A DNA stretch of 64,000 nt from BD1-7 clade bacterium (GCA_902705865.1 CACSIO010000012.1:124001-188000); one strand, 5' to 3'. Shown: positions 17,300-27,459, counted from the stretch's first letter. Notes: a model not told the origin generated them from the letters alone. A program made the numbers and translations.

Positions 17300-18025
17300 A
17301 TGGCACCAGCTCCAAAATTCACCCCGGAACAGCAAGAGTCCATGATTCTCGAAGCTGCAGCCAATGCTATTGACGCCTCCAGCCTGCTGGATTTCACGAT
17401 GTCGACTATCGCCAAAGAAGCCGGTATTTCGATGGGGTCTGTCTATAAACATGTGCAGACTAAAGAAGATGTATTGGTGGCGCTGGCAACCGAGTCATTG
17501 CATTTTGTGACGGATCGAATTGCTGAAATCCTGGCACTGGATCTCTCAGTACCTGAGCGATTAGCTGCCGTGTTGCTTGGCGACCATAAAAAAATCTATC
17601 GACGTTCTTTCGACCCGCAGCTCGAAACCCTAGTGATGCAAAAGCCTTTACTAGAGCGCAGTTCCAATCAATGGCGTGAGCGTTTGTTTGCAGCTCAGGC
17701 GCGTATCGATCAGACGTTTATGACGCTGCTCGAAGCCGCGATTGATGATGGTGAGCTGATTGTTGGTGATAATCGCAGCGAGATACTGAATCAGCTGATG
17801 CTAGGGAATTGGGCGCTGAATGTCGGGTTTCATCATGTCAGTGTGCAAACCGAAGGTGTGAGTGTCTATCACGGGGATGACGCCTGGTCTGCGCCGTATA
17901 AGCCTACCTGTGCTCAGGTGCAAACGTTTAAGGCTGTTGTTAATGCCGTGCAGTGGCGTAAACCGCTAGATGACGACGGGATTGCACACGCATGTGATGC
18001 ACTTGTAGAAATGGGGTTACGTTGA
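17300..18025 (+). CDS. TetR-family repressor of the RND efflux operon
   Basis: The protein has 241 residues. The N-terminal helix-turn-helix is clear: FTMSTIAKEAGISMGSVYKHV with KEDVL following (residues ~33-55). The C-terminal ligand-binding half is helical and not recognisable to a specific subfamily. It begins 25 bp downstream of a perfect 8+5+8 inverted repeat overlapping its promoter. It is followed by an RND adaptor gene 49 bp after its stop. It most likely represses itself and the pump and releases DNA on binding a pump substrate. Confidence 0.9.
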   Translation: MAPAPKFTPEQQESMILEAAANAIDASSLLDFTMSTIAKEAGISMGSVYKHVQTKEDVLVALATESLHFVTDRIAEILALDLSVPERLAAVLLGDHKKIYRRSFDPQLETLVMQKPLLERSSNQWRERLFAAQARIDQTFMTLLEAAIDDGELIVGDNRSEILNQLMLGNWALNVGFHHVSVQTEGVSVYHGDDAWSAPYKPTCAQVQTFKAVVNAVQWRKPLDDDGIAHACDALVEMGLR

Positions 18026-18074
18026 TTGTGGTGTTTCGAATGACTGTTAGTACATCTGTTAATGGGCAAGATAT

Positions 18075-19220
18075 ATGAAAAATAACGCTATCATACGCTG
18101 GCTCTTATTGGGGTTGGTCGTTCTTGCCATCATTGGCGGCTTGGCCGGATACAAGTATCGTGAAATTTCTGCGGCTATTGCGTTTGCTGAAGCAATGCCT
18201 GAGCACAGCGAATCCGTTAAGGCAGTGCATCCATCCATCGTGTTATGGACGCCTTCGGTTGAAAGTGTTGGGGAAATCAAAGCTGCACGGCAGCTGGTTT
18301 TGCGTAACGAGCTGGATGGAACTATCACGCGGGTCAACTTTCGTGCCGGTGAGCCTGTTCGTAAAGGCCAGGTTTTACTGGAGTTGGATGCCAGAGAAGA
18401 ACGCGCGCAATACCAATCTGCCAGTGTTTCTGCTGATTTGGCCAGACGTGTTTTAAAACGCAGTAGCCAGTTAAAAGACGAAGGCGCGTTGAGTGAAGAT
18501 GCCTATGATCAGGCGCAGGCAACCTTGGGCATTAGCCTTGCACAAATGGATCGTCTCAAAGCCATCATCAGTAAGAAAACGCTACGAGCACCATTTGATG
18601 CTGTATCCGGATTACATGCGCTAGAAGTTGGACAATATCTACCACTAAACACGGAAATCACCACACTAGTGGGTCGTGATGCCAACTATTGGGTCGACTT
18701 TACGCTAGCGCAGCAGCATCTACTCAATGATGGTGCCAGTGTCGTGATTGAATCGCCAGATGCAGCTCATGAGAAGGTCTCCGCACAGATCATCGCATCG
18801 GATGCGACAGTTTCTCAGGATACACGCCATTTAAGTTATCGCGCTGAATTCAATGATGCGGCGGGGCGTTTTAAGCCGGGTATGTTGGTTACCGTTAAGA
18901 TTATTCGTGCTGCTCCGATGCAAGTGGTTGAATTACCGAATACTTCAGTATTACGCGATAAGTTTCAGAGTTATGTATATGCGTTAGAAAAAGATGAGGC
19001 GGGTATTGTTCGGGCGCAAAAAGTGTCGGTGACGGTGCTTGCTGAATCTGGCGATGCAGTCATTGTCGAAGGTAAATTGAACGCCAATACTTGGGTCGCC
19101 AGCAACGGCGCTTTTAAGCTTTACCCAGGTTTGAAAGTGAACGTGATGAGCTCAGAGATTGATGATTCGCAGGCTGCAAATGATGCTATCAATGCGGATG
19201 ACCGGAGTGTTCGGTTATGA
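18075..19220 (+). CDS. RND efflux periplasmic adaptor (HlyD/AcrA type)
   Basis: The protein has 381 residues. One N-terminal membrane helix (~9-26) with no lipobox indicates a membrane-anchored adaptor. Barrel-sandwich halves are seen around GTITRVNFRAGEPVRKGQVLLELD and KKTLRAPFDAVSGLHALEVGQYL, separated by a short alpha-hairpin. This is followed by a beta-barrel and a membrane-proximal domain. The stop overlaps the start of the pump gene (ATGA), so subunits are made together. It bridges the inner-membrane pump to an outer-membrane channel that is not encoded in this window. Confidence 0.93.
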   Translation: MKNNAIIRWLLLGLVVLAIIGGLAGYKYREISAAIAFAEAMPEHSESVKAVHPSIVLWTPSVESVGEIKAARQLVLRNELDGTITRVNFRAGEPVRKGQVLLELDAREERAQYQSASVSADLARRVLKRSSQLKDEGALSEDAYDQAQATLGISLAQMDRLKAIISKKTLRAPFDAVSGLHALEVGQYLPLNTEITTLVGRDANYWVDFTLAQQHLLNDGASVVIESPDAAHEKVSAQIIASDATVSQDTRHLSYRAEFNDAAGRFKPGMLVTVKIIRAAPMQVVELPNTSVLRDKFQSYVYALEKDEAGIVRAQKVSVTVLAESGDAVIVEGKLNANTWVASNGAFKLYPGLKVNVMSSEIDDSQAANDAINADDRSVRL

Positions 19221-22200
19221 CGCAGAATGATTCCGAAAAAATAGCATCCGAACAACACACTGCTGAAAAAACTGCTTTCACTGATGTGTTTATCACACGG
19301 CCGGTGATTGCGGTTGTTTTGTCGATGGTGCTGGTTCTACTAGGATTAGTTGCCGCATTCAAACTACCGGTGCTGCAATACCCGAAGATCGATAGCTCAT
19401 CGTTGATTATTACAACCGCATACACTGGGGCGTCTGCCGCGGATGTACAAGGCTTTGTTACGGAGCCAATCGAACGTGTCGCCGCGTCTGTGCCGGGTGT
19501 TGATTATGTCGATTCACTATCGCGTGCGGGCATCAGTACGGTCACACTGTGGTTAGATCTCAATCAAAGCAGCACTGATGCGATGGCGGAACTCTCAACA
19601 CGGCTCAGTCAAATTCGCTTTGAGCTGCCTGCAAACGCTGAAGATCCAGCGGTTGAAGTGCGCCGCGCCGATCGCCCAGCTGCGACTTTTTATCTGGATG
19701 TGATGAGCGAGACCTATTCACGTGCTCAGCTTACCGACTTTCTAACACGCCAGATCAATCCAACACTGGCTACTATTGATGGCGTGCAAAAAATCGGACT
19801 CGAAGGATCGAGAGAGCCAGCGATGCGTATCTGGCTCGACCCACAGCGGTTAGCGAGCTTTAATCTCAGCGCGGCAGATGTTTGGGATGCGCTAGCCAGA
19901 AACAACATCACTGCAACCATTGGCCGCAGTGAAAACGATCAGCAACGTATTGATCTCGTAGCCGACACCCTTATGCAATCCCCAGCAGACTTTGAACGCT
20001 TGGTGGTGAAAAGCGAGGGCAAGACGCAGATACGCCTCGAAGATGTTGCGCGTATAGAATTGGGCGAAAATGAAGGCGATATCAATGCGCGGCGTGATGA
20101 TAACTCAGCGGTTTATATTTCTGTCTGGCCGTTGCCGGGAGCCAATGAAATCGCTATTGGTGACAAGCTTTACACCTTACTGGATGAACTAAATCCAACG
20201 TTGCCGGCGGATGTGAAAATAGGCATCAGTTACGACGGCACGCTGTATATGCGTAACGCGCTCAAAGAGATTTTCACCACGCTGATTGAAACCGTTATTT
20301 TGGTGGGGTTGGTTGTGCTGGCTTTGATGGGATCGATGCGCAGTGCGCTGGTGCCGTTGATAACTATTCCAATTTCACTGTTGGGCGCGGTGGCGATGAT
20401 GGCCGCGATGGGATTTTCGCTGAATTTGTTAACTATTTTGGCGATCGTGTTGGCCGTGGGCCTAGTAGTAGATGATGCGATTGTCGTGGTTGAAAATGTC
20501 GCTCGCCACATGCGAGAAGGCATGAGTCGAACGCAGGCGGCATTGGCTAGTTCTCGCCAGTTACTGGCACCGATTATTGCGATGACCATTACGTTAGCGG
20601 CTGTATACGCGCCGATAGGTATGTTGTCAGGTTTAACCGGCCTGTTATTCAAAGAGTTTGCTTTCACATTGGCCGTCGCCGTGTTGATTTCGGGAGTAGT
20701 TGCATTAACGCTGTCACCCATTATGAGCGCTAGCTTGTCTCAAGAGGGGGGCAAAGAAAGTAAAGGCACGCGTTGGGTTAATGATCGTTTCAAGCGGCTC
20801 GAAGATGCCTATCGTAATAGCCTGAATACAGCGTTTGCATGGCGTGCCCAAATTTTGACGCTGGGTGCGATCGTTAGCTTATTGGCCGCACCGTTTTATG
20901 TGCTGTCGCAAAAAGAACTTGCACCAACTGAAGATCAGGCAGCGGTTAGTATCATCATGGAGTCACCTCCGGAATCCTCTCTGGCCTATACTACGGAACA
21001 AGTGCACGATGTTGTCAGCGCCTTATCCGATACCGCCTCTGCGGATTATTTCTGGCAGATTCTGACCCCGTCCGGCGGTTTTGGTGGAGTTGAATTAGTG
21101 CCGTTTAACGACCGTGATGAAAGCGTGCATGATCTGGTCGGCCCGTTTTTTGGTAAGTTGAGCAAGGTGACAGGTATCAAAGCCTTTCCTATTCTTCCTG
21201 CGGCGTTACCGACAGCGGGTAACTTTGACGTTGAACTTGTTGTTATCAGTGTTGATGCGCCTGAGCAAATGGCCGGCTATGCGAGCCAGCTTGTTGGGGC
21301 TGCTTACGGTAGTGGTAAATTTATGTTCGCTGAAACCGATCTCAAGCTCGACCTGCCGCAGGCCCGCTTCAAACTAGATCGTGAGCGCATTGCTGATTTA
21401 GGCATGACCATGGATGAGGTGAATCGTCAGCTGATGGTGCTGTCGTCAGGCAATTATGTAAATCGCTTCAACCTTGGGGGGAAAGGTTATCGTGTTATCC
21501 CGATGGTTGAAGGTATGGATCGTGCCGACCCGGCAAGTTTGATGAAACACCAGCTGATAACGCCGGATGGTAACCGTATTCCACTGTCTGCAATAGCAAC
21601 GCTTGAAGAGGTAACGGTGCCACGTGTACTAACGCGTTTTGAGCAACGTAATTCGTTCAAGATCTATGGTGGCGTTATTCCCGGCGTGACCAAGGCGCAA
21701 GGTTTGGCTGCATTAGAAGCTGCTGCCGCAGAAATACTACCAAACGGTTATCAATTGGATCATTCCGGTGAGTCTCGGCAGATCAAAAAAGAGGGCAGCA
21801 CCTTGGTTGCTGTATTGGGCGTAGCCTTGGCTTTTGTGTATTTTGTATTGGCCGTGCAATTTAACAGCTTCCGCGATCCGTTGGTGATTCTTCTTGGCTC
21901 TGTACCGCTGGCGTTATCTGGCGCGTTGGTGTTCCCGTATTTGAGCATGACCACAATCAATATTTACTCGCAGATTGGTTTCATTACCTTGGTGGGTTTG
22001 ATCGCGAAAAACGGTATTTTGATTGTTGAATTTGCTAACCATCTGCAAGAACAAGGGTTACGCAAAGCGGAAGCTGCCCGTGAAGCCGCCGTTACCCGGC
22101 TGCGCCCGATTCTGATGACAACGGCTGCAACGGTTTTGGGGCACTTTCCTTTGGTATTAGTAACAGGCGCTGGCGCAGAAGCACGTAACAGTATTGGTAT

Positions 22201-22306
22201 CATTCTGGTGGCAGGCATGCTGATTGGTACGCTCTTTACCCTATATATTTTGCCGAATGTGTATGCATTGATCGCGGCAGAGAAGCAGCCACAAGCTATC
22301 GAGTAA
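19217..22306 (+). CDS. RND multidrug efflux permease
   Basis: The protein has 1029 residues, the normal length of an AcrB/MdtB-type pump. The N-terminus DVFITRPVIAVVLSMVL is typical. Twelve membrane helices and two large periplasmic loops are apparent. The proton-relay pair is present in GLVVDDAIVVVENV, and the conserved Lys is in LIAKNGILIVEFANHL. GFVTEPIERV and VPGVDYVDSLS mark the pore domain. It uses the proton gradient to expel amphipathic compounds; the substrate range is not readable. It forms an operon with tetR and the adaptor. No outer-membrane factor follows, so it must borrow a TolC-like channel. Confidence 0.95.
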   Translation: MTQNDSEKIASEQHTAEKTAFTDVFITRPVIAVVLSMVLVLLGLVAAFKLPVLQYPKIDSSSLIITTAYTGASAADVQGFVTEPIERVAASVPGVDYVDSLSRAGISTVTLWLDLNQSSTDAMAELSTRLSQIRFELPANAEDPAVEVRRADRPAATFYLDVMSETYSRAQLTDFLTRQINPTLATIDGVQKIGLEGSREPAMRIWLDPQRLASFNLSAADVWDALARNNITATIGRSENDQQRIDLVADTLMQSPADFERLVVKSEGKTQIRLEDVARIELGENEGDINARRDDNSAVYISVWPLPGANEIAIGDKLYTLLDELNPTLPADVKIGISYDGTLYMRNALKEIFTTLIETVILVGLVVLALMGSMRSALVPLITIPISLLGAVAMMAAMGFSLNLLTILAIVLAVGLVVDDAIVVVENVARHMREGMSRTQAALASSRQLLAPIIAMTITLAAVYAPIGMLSGLTGLLFKEFAFTLAVAVLISGVVALTLSPIMSASLSQEGGKESKGTRWVNDRFKRLEDAYRNSLNTAFAWRAQILTLGAIVSLLAAPFYVLSQKELAPTEDQAAVSIIMESPPESSLAYTTEQVHDVVSALSDTASADYFWQILTPSGGFGGVELVPFNDRDESVHDLVGPFFGKLSKVTGIKAFPILPAALPTAGNFDVELVVISVDAPEQMAGYASQLVGAAYGSGKFMFAETDLKLDLPQARFKLDRERIADLGMTMDEVNRQLMVLSSGNYVNRFNLGGKGYRVIPMVEGMDRADPASLMKHQLITPDGNRIPLSAIATLEEVTVPRVLTRFEQRNSFKIYGGVIPGVTKAQGLAALEAAAAEILPNGYQLDHSGESRQIKKEGSTLVAVLGVALAFVYFVLAVQFNSFRDPLVILLGSVPLALSGALVFPYLSMTTINIYSQIGFITLVGLIAKNGILIVEFANHLQEQGLRKAEAAREAAVTRLRPILMTTAATVLGHFPLVLVTGAGAEARNSIGIILVAGMLIGTLFTLYILPNVYALIAAEKQPQAIE

Positions 22307-22315
22307 TGAGTTGGT

Positions 22316-22355
22316 AGGTTGGTGGGCGGTTTAGTCCGAAACTGCTCACCAACCT
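22316..22355 (+). terminator. Long hairpin after the RND operon
   Basis: AGGTTGGTG-G-GC-G-GTTT pairs with AAAC-T-GC-T-CACCAACCT around AGTCCG. It begins 9 bp past the stop at 22306. There is no T run, so it may act as an RNA-stabilising 3' end or a weak terminator. Confidence 0.55.
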
Positions 22356-23225
22356 GTTGAATGCGCTTTGCGCGACTCACTTAATGATTAGGTTTGATAA
22401 GGATAGCGCTAAGTCATAGCGATCCAAAGCGACTTGATCTCATATAGGTTACCGGTTACTCCTCATCGAGTAGTTTCGATGATCCAGCTTGTCCTATCGT
22501 TTAAATTCCACGCACAAATACCTTGGTTAAAACCATTTCAGCCGGTGCATGTTACAAAAGCAGCGAACGAAAAGTTACAATCGAGTTATCTCACCGCAAT
22601 ACATCAGGTTCTGGCTGCTTAAATGCCGCATCGTTATAGAAAGCTGAATACGCCGCGTTTTCCTGACAAGTTCATATCGTCCACTGCCTCAGTACATCAC
22701 CACTAAACCACAGGTGTTATCTTTAAGATCAATCAATAGTTGATTGTCTTATGCCTAATTTTTGAGTCGGTATACGGGCTTTTTTTTCAAAGTCGATACT
22801 ATAGTTGGTTTAACTCAACTGTATTTTGGGTTCATGCGGCAACGCCGATGAAAATGCCAAATGTGCCACTGTTTCGAGGGCGATACAGGTAATTGAAACA
22901 CGGCACCAAACTCATTAAACTGGCGCCCAAAATAAGAGTTGAACTGCGGGCTGAGTTTATGGCATATGTTGGCAAGTCTATCTCGGCATATTTTATGTGT
23001 AGCGGCCCTTTTGGAACAATTAGTCAGTTGATGCCGGTTTGGGAATGGTATAAGCCGAGGTGATTCACAGTATGGTGATTCAATAGGTGTTTGAAGTGCG
23101 CCTTAGCTTTCAACGGATTATTGGTTAAAGATCTAATTGGCTTTGTATAGCAGAGTGATCCATTTCTGTTTCAGAGTTTGGGGTCTTACGCATACTTATT
23201 AGGTGATGTTTTTGGAGAAGTTTTT
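22356..23225. other. Long region without a gene; border of an AT-rich island
   Basis: No open frame with a ribosome site or family match is found. The composition becomes AT-rich towards the right. There is no terminal inverted repeat, tRNA or integrase that would mark a mobile element. It may hold decayed sequence. Confidence 0.4.
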
Positions 23226-24461
23226 ATGGTGAAGGTTTTTTTTGCAAAGGAGACGTTTTTTAGTACGTTTATTATTGTATTTATTCTCCTATTGCTTAGA
23301 AATATTATGCCTGTACTTTTTCCGATATTACATTGTGAAGATGGTCGGGATCTACTTGCTTATCACTTCAATAGTGATTCAGTCTTATCAGTTTTCCAAT
23401 ATTACAATGGATACCTTTCGTTGTATCCAAATTTTGTAAGTGAAGTATCAATTCTACTGTTTCCACTCACAGTTTATCCATATGTATCAGTGTTTTTTGC
23501 GATTCTTCCTGCAGCTATCGCATACAGTATGTTTTCCTCTGTTTTGTACAGAGGCTATATAGCAAGTGATAGGCACCGAAAAATCATTTGTATATGTCTT
23601 GCGTTAGTTCCTTTGGGGAACCATGCGATGTTTACGAACCTGATGTATAGTTTGTGGAATATTCTTCTTGTATATATTTTTATACTACTAATGCCTAACC
23701 CATTTTCGAGAGGGCGTTCTTTTTCAATTGCCATAGTTCTTACTGCAGTGTTAGCTATTTGGACTCACCCTTTGGCAATTTTGGGTTTACCAATTTTACT
23801 CTATCGGTGTGTGTTCACAAATAGTGGAAGAATCTACTATCTTGTGATGGTTGCTGCGACCATTGCGTATTTCTTCTTGGGAAAAACTGCGTCTGTCCAA
23901 ATACATGAAGTAAACTATTTTGATGCAATATTGTTGTTTCTTACCCGAGTAATATTTGAGCCATTTTTTGGTAATAGCATTAGAATGTGGGCTGTAAATG
24001 AAATGTCATTGATAGTGGTTGCTTCATCACTATTACTATTCCTTCTTGCTTTTATGTATCGTCAGGATCGGAGGACGTTTGAGTTAGTTTCTATATCGGC
24101 AGTTTTCATTGTAGGAATATTCGTTGTTTCGATTCTTAGTCGTGGGCAGTATGTTCTTGATTTCCTGAATTTTAAGTCAGGACATCGGTACTTCTATATT
24201 AGTCAGTACTTGGTGCTTTTCGTATTTTTCAACTTGTCAGTTCCATTTTTGATGAAACACAGACAAAACTTCAATCGTAATATGTTGAAGGCTATCTTTT
24301 CAGTTTGGATTGTTTTGCTTTTGGTTCAAAATGCTTCTTACTTTTCAACAGGGAAAAGTAAGAGTGATGCGTTGTTTGAATTTTTGCACCGGTATGATGG
24401 TAAATCAGATCTAGTACTTGATAGAGGTGTTTGGTCTATAAAACTAAATTCGTCAAAATAG
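23226..24461 (+). CDS. AT-rich polytopic membrane protein, GT-C glycosyltransferase-like
   Basis: The protein has 411 residues from ATG 23226, which has GGAG upstream; the frame is open further to a TTG but without support. About ten membrane helices are visible. After the first helix comes HCEDGRDLLAYHF in the first outer loop, which resembles the acidic active-site loop of GT-C glycosyltransferases. A short soluble C-terminus follows. I do not recognise a named family. The codons are strikingly richer in A/T than those of neighbouring genes, suggesting recent transfer, as is common for surface-sugar genes. No operon partner is visible. The function is inferred from topology only. Confidence 0.72.
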   Translation: MVKVFFAKETFFSTFIIVFILLLLRNIMPVLFPILHCEDGRDLLAYHFNSDSVLSVFQYYNGYLSLYPNFVSEVSILLFPLTVYPYVSVFFAILPAAIAYSMFSSVLYRGYIASDRHRKIICICLALVPLGNHAMFTNLMYSLWNILLVYIFILLMPNPFSRGRSFSIAIVLTAVLAIWTHPLAILGLPILLYRCVFTNSGRIYYLVMVAATIAYFFLGKTASVQIHEVNYFDAILLFLTRVIFEPFFGNSIRMWAVNEMSLIVVASSLLLFLLAFMYRQDRRTFELVSISAVFIVGIFVVSILSRGQYVLDFLNFKSGHRYFYISQYLVLFVFFNLSVPFLMKHRQNFNRNMLKAIFSVWIVLLLVQNASYFSTGKSKSDALFEFLHRYDGKSDLVLDRGVWSIKLNSSK

Positions 24462-24657
24462 GTGTGTTAGGGGGGGATACTCCAGCGTGGGCTTGAGGGG
24501 ACTTGACTCGCGTGTAAGACTAATGATGCTGGAGAGATCCGCGATCGACAAGGATGATATTTAGATCCAGCATTTAAACCATACTGCCTATCATGATAGA
24601 GAAGGTTTCTGAGTAACAAAATGGCGAGTGATTTTACACGTACGAATCTTAGAGACC

Positions 24658-24695
24658 AGAGGGGTTAACCCTGTGCGGGTGTGGGTAACCCCTCT
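24658..24695. terminator. Strong hairpin between converging genes
   Basis: AGAGGGGTTA (24658-24667) pairs perfectly with TAACCCCTCT (24686-24695), with further ACCC/GGGT pairing in the loop. It sits between the 23226 gene (plus) and the EamA gene (minus) and could serve both. A T-rich tail is only weakly present on the plus strand. Confidence 0.65.
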
Positions 24696-24738
24696 TAATT
24701 AGGCTAATGACGAAAAACCGGCAGAGATACCAACTGAG

Positions 24739-25764
24739 TTAATGGATTGCATCGACACGAGGAGTATTCAACTTGGTACCATTCGGTACTGATGCCGTTG
24801 TTTTCGATTTCGCTGCTTTAGAGATCACTGCTTTCGATATCAGTGTTTTAAGCAAACCGGGTTTCATTGAGGCCAGGACACAAGCAACAATCAACAGACA
24901 AAACAGTATTTGATCCAACCCGATTGCCTGCTGAAACATCATGCTGATAAAGGCTAGTGAAAAAAACGGCTGCAGTAGTTGCAGCTGGCTGATCTTACCG
25001 ACGCCACCGGTTGCTAGCGCTTGGTACCAAAACCGGAACCCCAAAAATTGACTGAAGATTGCGAGATACAGCAGCGCGAGTACGGGATAAACCGCTGTCG
25101 CATTGAAGCTTAGTGTTGATGCATTCTGATGCAACTGTGCGATAAATAGGGGAATCGTCACTGGTGAGTACAGCGCCAATGTCCAACAAATGGTTTGCCA
25201 GCCACCGATCAGTTTTGCCGCTTTGGCACCGGCACTGTAGCCCAAGCCTCCGAATATCAGTGCGGCAACGATCACCCCTAATGTTTGTGGTTGTAACTCG
25301 GGTAGCTGATCGAGTGTGTGAATCATATAAAAGATCAGCAGAGTACAACCTGCTGAGGCAACCCCCCAGAAGCTTGGCGGGTGTCGTTCTTGATGGGTTA
25401 ACGTTGCCATTAAAGCGGTAATAAGCGGTAATCCCGCCAACACAACTCCCATATCGGCGGCCGGTACGTGTTCCATACTGACGCCTATCAAGTACGGGAA
25501 TCCAACCACAATACCCATGCCTGTGATTATCAGCCAAGGCCATGCTTTTAGCACGGGCAAAGACCATCGATTCATTACGACAACGCCGAGGGCGAGTGCA
25601 CCTGCGATCGCTCCGCGGCCAGTTGCGATAAGCATGGGTGAGAACTGGCCCAATGCCATTTGTGTCATCGGTACCGTCAGCGAAAACAAAATGACGGCAA
25701 ATAGCGCACTGAAAATTGCGTAGGATGCGGGTCGTTGGTTTCCTGATGTCGGCAGGTTGCTCAT
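24739..25764 (-). CDS. EamA/DMT-family transporter
   Basis: The protein has 341 residues from ATG 25764 with GGTGAT upstream. A longer frame to 25857 adds 31 polar residues that would enter the operator region and is less likely. Ten membrane helices in two EamA repeats are visible (for example FSLTVPMTQMALGQFSP and, in repeat two, AIFSQFLGFRFWYQAL). A Lys/Thr/Ser-rich cytoplasmic tail follows. It probably exports a metabolite or amino acid. It is divergent from a MocR-type regulator with a shared operator region, so the regulator most likely controls it in response to an amine or amino acid. Confidence 0.9.
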   Translation of the reverse strand: MSNLPTSGNQRPASYAIFSALFAVILFSLTVPMTQMALGQFSPMLIATGRGAIAGALALGVVVMNRWSLPVLKAWPWLIITGMGIVVGFPYLIGVSMEHVPAADMGVVLAGLPLITALMATLTHQERHPPSFWGVASAGCTLLIFYMIHTLDQLPELQPQTLGVIVAALIFGGLGYSAGAKAAKLIGGWQTICWTLALYSPVTIPLFIAQLHQNASTLSFNATAVYPVLALLYLAIFSQFLGFRFWYQALATGGVGKISQLQLLQPFFSLAFISMMFQQAIGLDQILFCLLIVACVLASMKPGLLKTLISKAVISKAAKSKTTASVPNGTKLNTPRVDAIH

Positions 25765-25857
25765 GGGATCACCGTTCGGGTCGAGGGTCGTTGCATGAGG
25801 GTATTGTCTAGAGGTTATTGAAATTGCGGCAGGCACAACGTAACGATGATGCGGCAA

Positions 25858-25928
25858 TACAGTTGGCGAAATTTTATCAACTGTACTGGTCTAAAATTGC
25901 TTAACTGTATCGCATTGCAGTACAGTTG
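25858..25928. promoter_or_regulatory. MocR operator array between EamA and MocR genes
   Basis: Four half-sites related to CAACTGTA occur in the divergent gap: TACAGTTG at 25858-25865, CAACTGTA at 25878-25885, TAACTGTA at 25902-25909 and TACAGTTG at 25921-25928. The second and fourth extend to perfect 11-bp inverted arms, CAACTGTACTG and CAGTACAGTTG. MocR regulators commonly bind combined direct and inverted repeats. A -10-like TATGAT at 25936-25941 follows. Confidence 0.75.
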
Positions 25929-26004
25929 AATTCAGTATGATAGATTGAAATTGACGTGCACCTTGCCGTCTAGGCGCATTCTGACTTGATATCTGCGGAG
26001 GTTA

Positions 26005-27459
26005 ATGATGCTACAACGAAATACAGATGACCCTTTGTACATCCAGCTCGCCGATCAGATCATTGATGATATCCAGCGTGGTATATATGCCGTTGATGTG
26101 AAGGTTCCCAGTGTTCGATTGTTGGCGAAGCGTAACGGCGTCAGTATTTCAACAGTGACGCAAGCATACGCGCGTCTTGAGGATCAGGGCTGGATTAGCG
26201 CACGGCCGCAATCGGGATTTTATGTACGATCCAATCGGGTTGTCGAATCATCCAAGATGCCTGCGTTGGCGCTACAAGATACACCACGTTCGGTAACCAA
26301 AGCTGAGTTTATCAATCAGATGTTGTCGCAGTTGAATAGCAACGCGCGAATGAACTTTGGTACGGCGGTGGCAGACCCGTCATGGATGCCACAGCGCGCT
26401 ATGCAAACACATATTCAGAAGGTGAGTCGATTTCAAACCACCGCCGTACTTGATTATTTGTTTGCGCCGGGGCTTGAAGCGTTACGTTCGCACATTGCAG
26501 TGCGGATGCGTGATGCGAATGTGTCATGTCATGCGGATGATATAACGATTACGCATGGTTGCTCTGAAGCGCTGAGTTTGTGTTTGGGCGCGGTTACTTC
26601 GCCCGGTGATTTGATTGCGGTTGAGTCACCTTGTTACTACGGGTTTCTGCAAATTGCCAATATGCTGGGGTTGAAGGTTATTGAAATTCCGACAGACCCT
26701 CAGCAGGGAGTTAGCCTTGACGCATTGACGTTGGCGTTAGAGCAGTGGCCGATAAAGGCGATTCTTATCATCACCCGTTACTCGAACCCGCTGGGCTGCT
26801 GTATTCCATTGCAGCAGCAAAAGCGTTTGGTGCGCTTGGCTAAACAACACAATGTACCGATTGTTGAAGATGATATTTATGGGGAAATCGGTATTCCTGT
26901 CGCAAGAGATAGTGGTCCGAATAACACCGTACTCAAATCTCATGATACAGATGGCATGGTGTTGTACTGTTCGTCGTTCTCGAAAACCATGGCCGCGGGG
27001 TTGCGGGTGGGTTGGTGTTTGCCTGGTAAGTGGTACAAAAACGTGCTGGAAAGACAAACCTTCACGTCTTTCTCCGCGGCGAGTCTTTCGCAACATGCGG
27101 TATTAAGTTACTTGCAAAATGGGCACTACGACAAGCATTTGCGGCAGTTTCGAAACCGTTCTGTTGTGAGTTTGCAGCGGTTTATTGACGCCATTCGTGC
27201 GTATTTTCCGCCGCAAACGTGTGTGACTGAACCGCAAGGCGGTTTCATTTTATGGGTTGCCTTACCGGTAGGAGTCAGTGCGATGGATTTGCACTATGCG
27301 GCGTTGGCGCATTCTATCGCAGTGGTGCCGGGGGATATCTTTTCGAATTCGGATCATTTCTCCAATTATCTTCGTATTAACACTGCGATTCCGTGGACGC
27401 CGGATGTTGATGCCGCCATAAAATGTCTCGCCGATTTAGTGAAAGAGCAAATGCAATAA
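26005..27459 (+). CDS. MocR-type regulator (GntR HTH fused to PLP aminotransferase domain)
   Basis: The protein has 484 residues. The N-terminal winged helix (PLYIQLADQIIDDIQRG, then VPSVRLLAKRNGVSISTV) is of GntR type. From ~110 a fold-type-I aminotransferase-like domain follows. It contains THGCSEALSLCL, SPCYYGF, EDDIYGEIG and SSFSKTMAAGLRVGW, where the Lys is the expected PLP-binding residue. All cofactor positions appear intact. MocR proteins use bound PLP to sense amino compounds or vitamin B6 forms. It is divergent from an EamA exporter across a four-half-site operator and probably controls that gene and itself. Confidence 0.94.
   Translation: MMLQRNTDDPLYIQLADQIIDDIQRGIYAVDVKVPSVRLLAKRNGVSISTVTQAYARLEDQGWISARPQSGFYVRSNRVVESSKMPALALQDTPRSVTKAEFINQMLSQLNSNARMNFGTAVADPSWMPQRAMQTHIQKVSRFQTTAVLDYLFAPGLEALRSHIAVRMRDANVSCHADDITITHGCSEALSLCLGAVTSPGDLIAVESPCYYGFLQIANMLGLKVIEIPTDPQQGVSLDALTLALEQWPIKAILIITRYSNPLGCCIPLQQQKRLVRLAKQHNVPIVEDDIYGEIGIPVARDSGPNNTVLKSHDTDGMVLYCSSFSKTMAAGLRVGWCLPGKWYKNVLERQTFTSFSAASLSQHAVLSYLQNGHYDKHLRQFRNRSVVSLQRFIDAIRAYFPPQTCVTEPQGGFILWVALPVGVSAMDLHYAALAHSIAVVPGDIFSNSDHFSNYLRINTAIPWTPDVDAAIKCLADLVKEQMQ

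Noticed and set aside
22307-24738. Mobile element around the AT-rich island
   Set aside because: No transposase, integrase, terminal repeat or target duplication could be seen.
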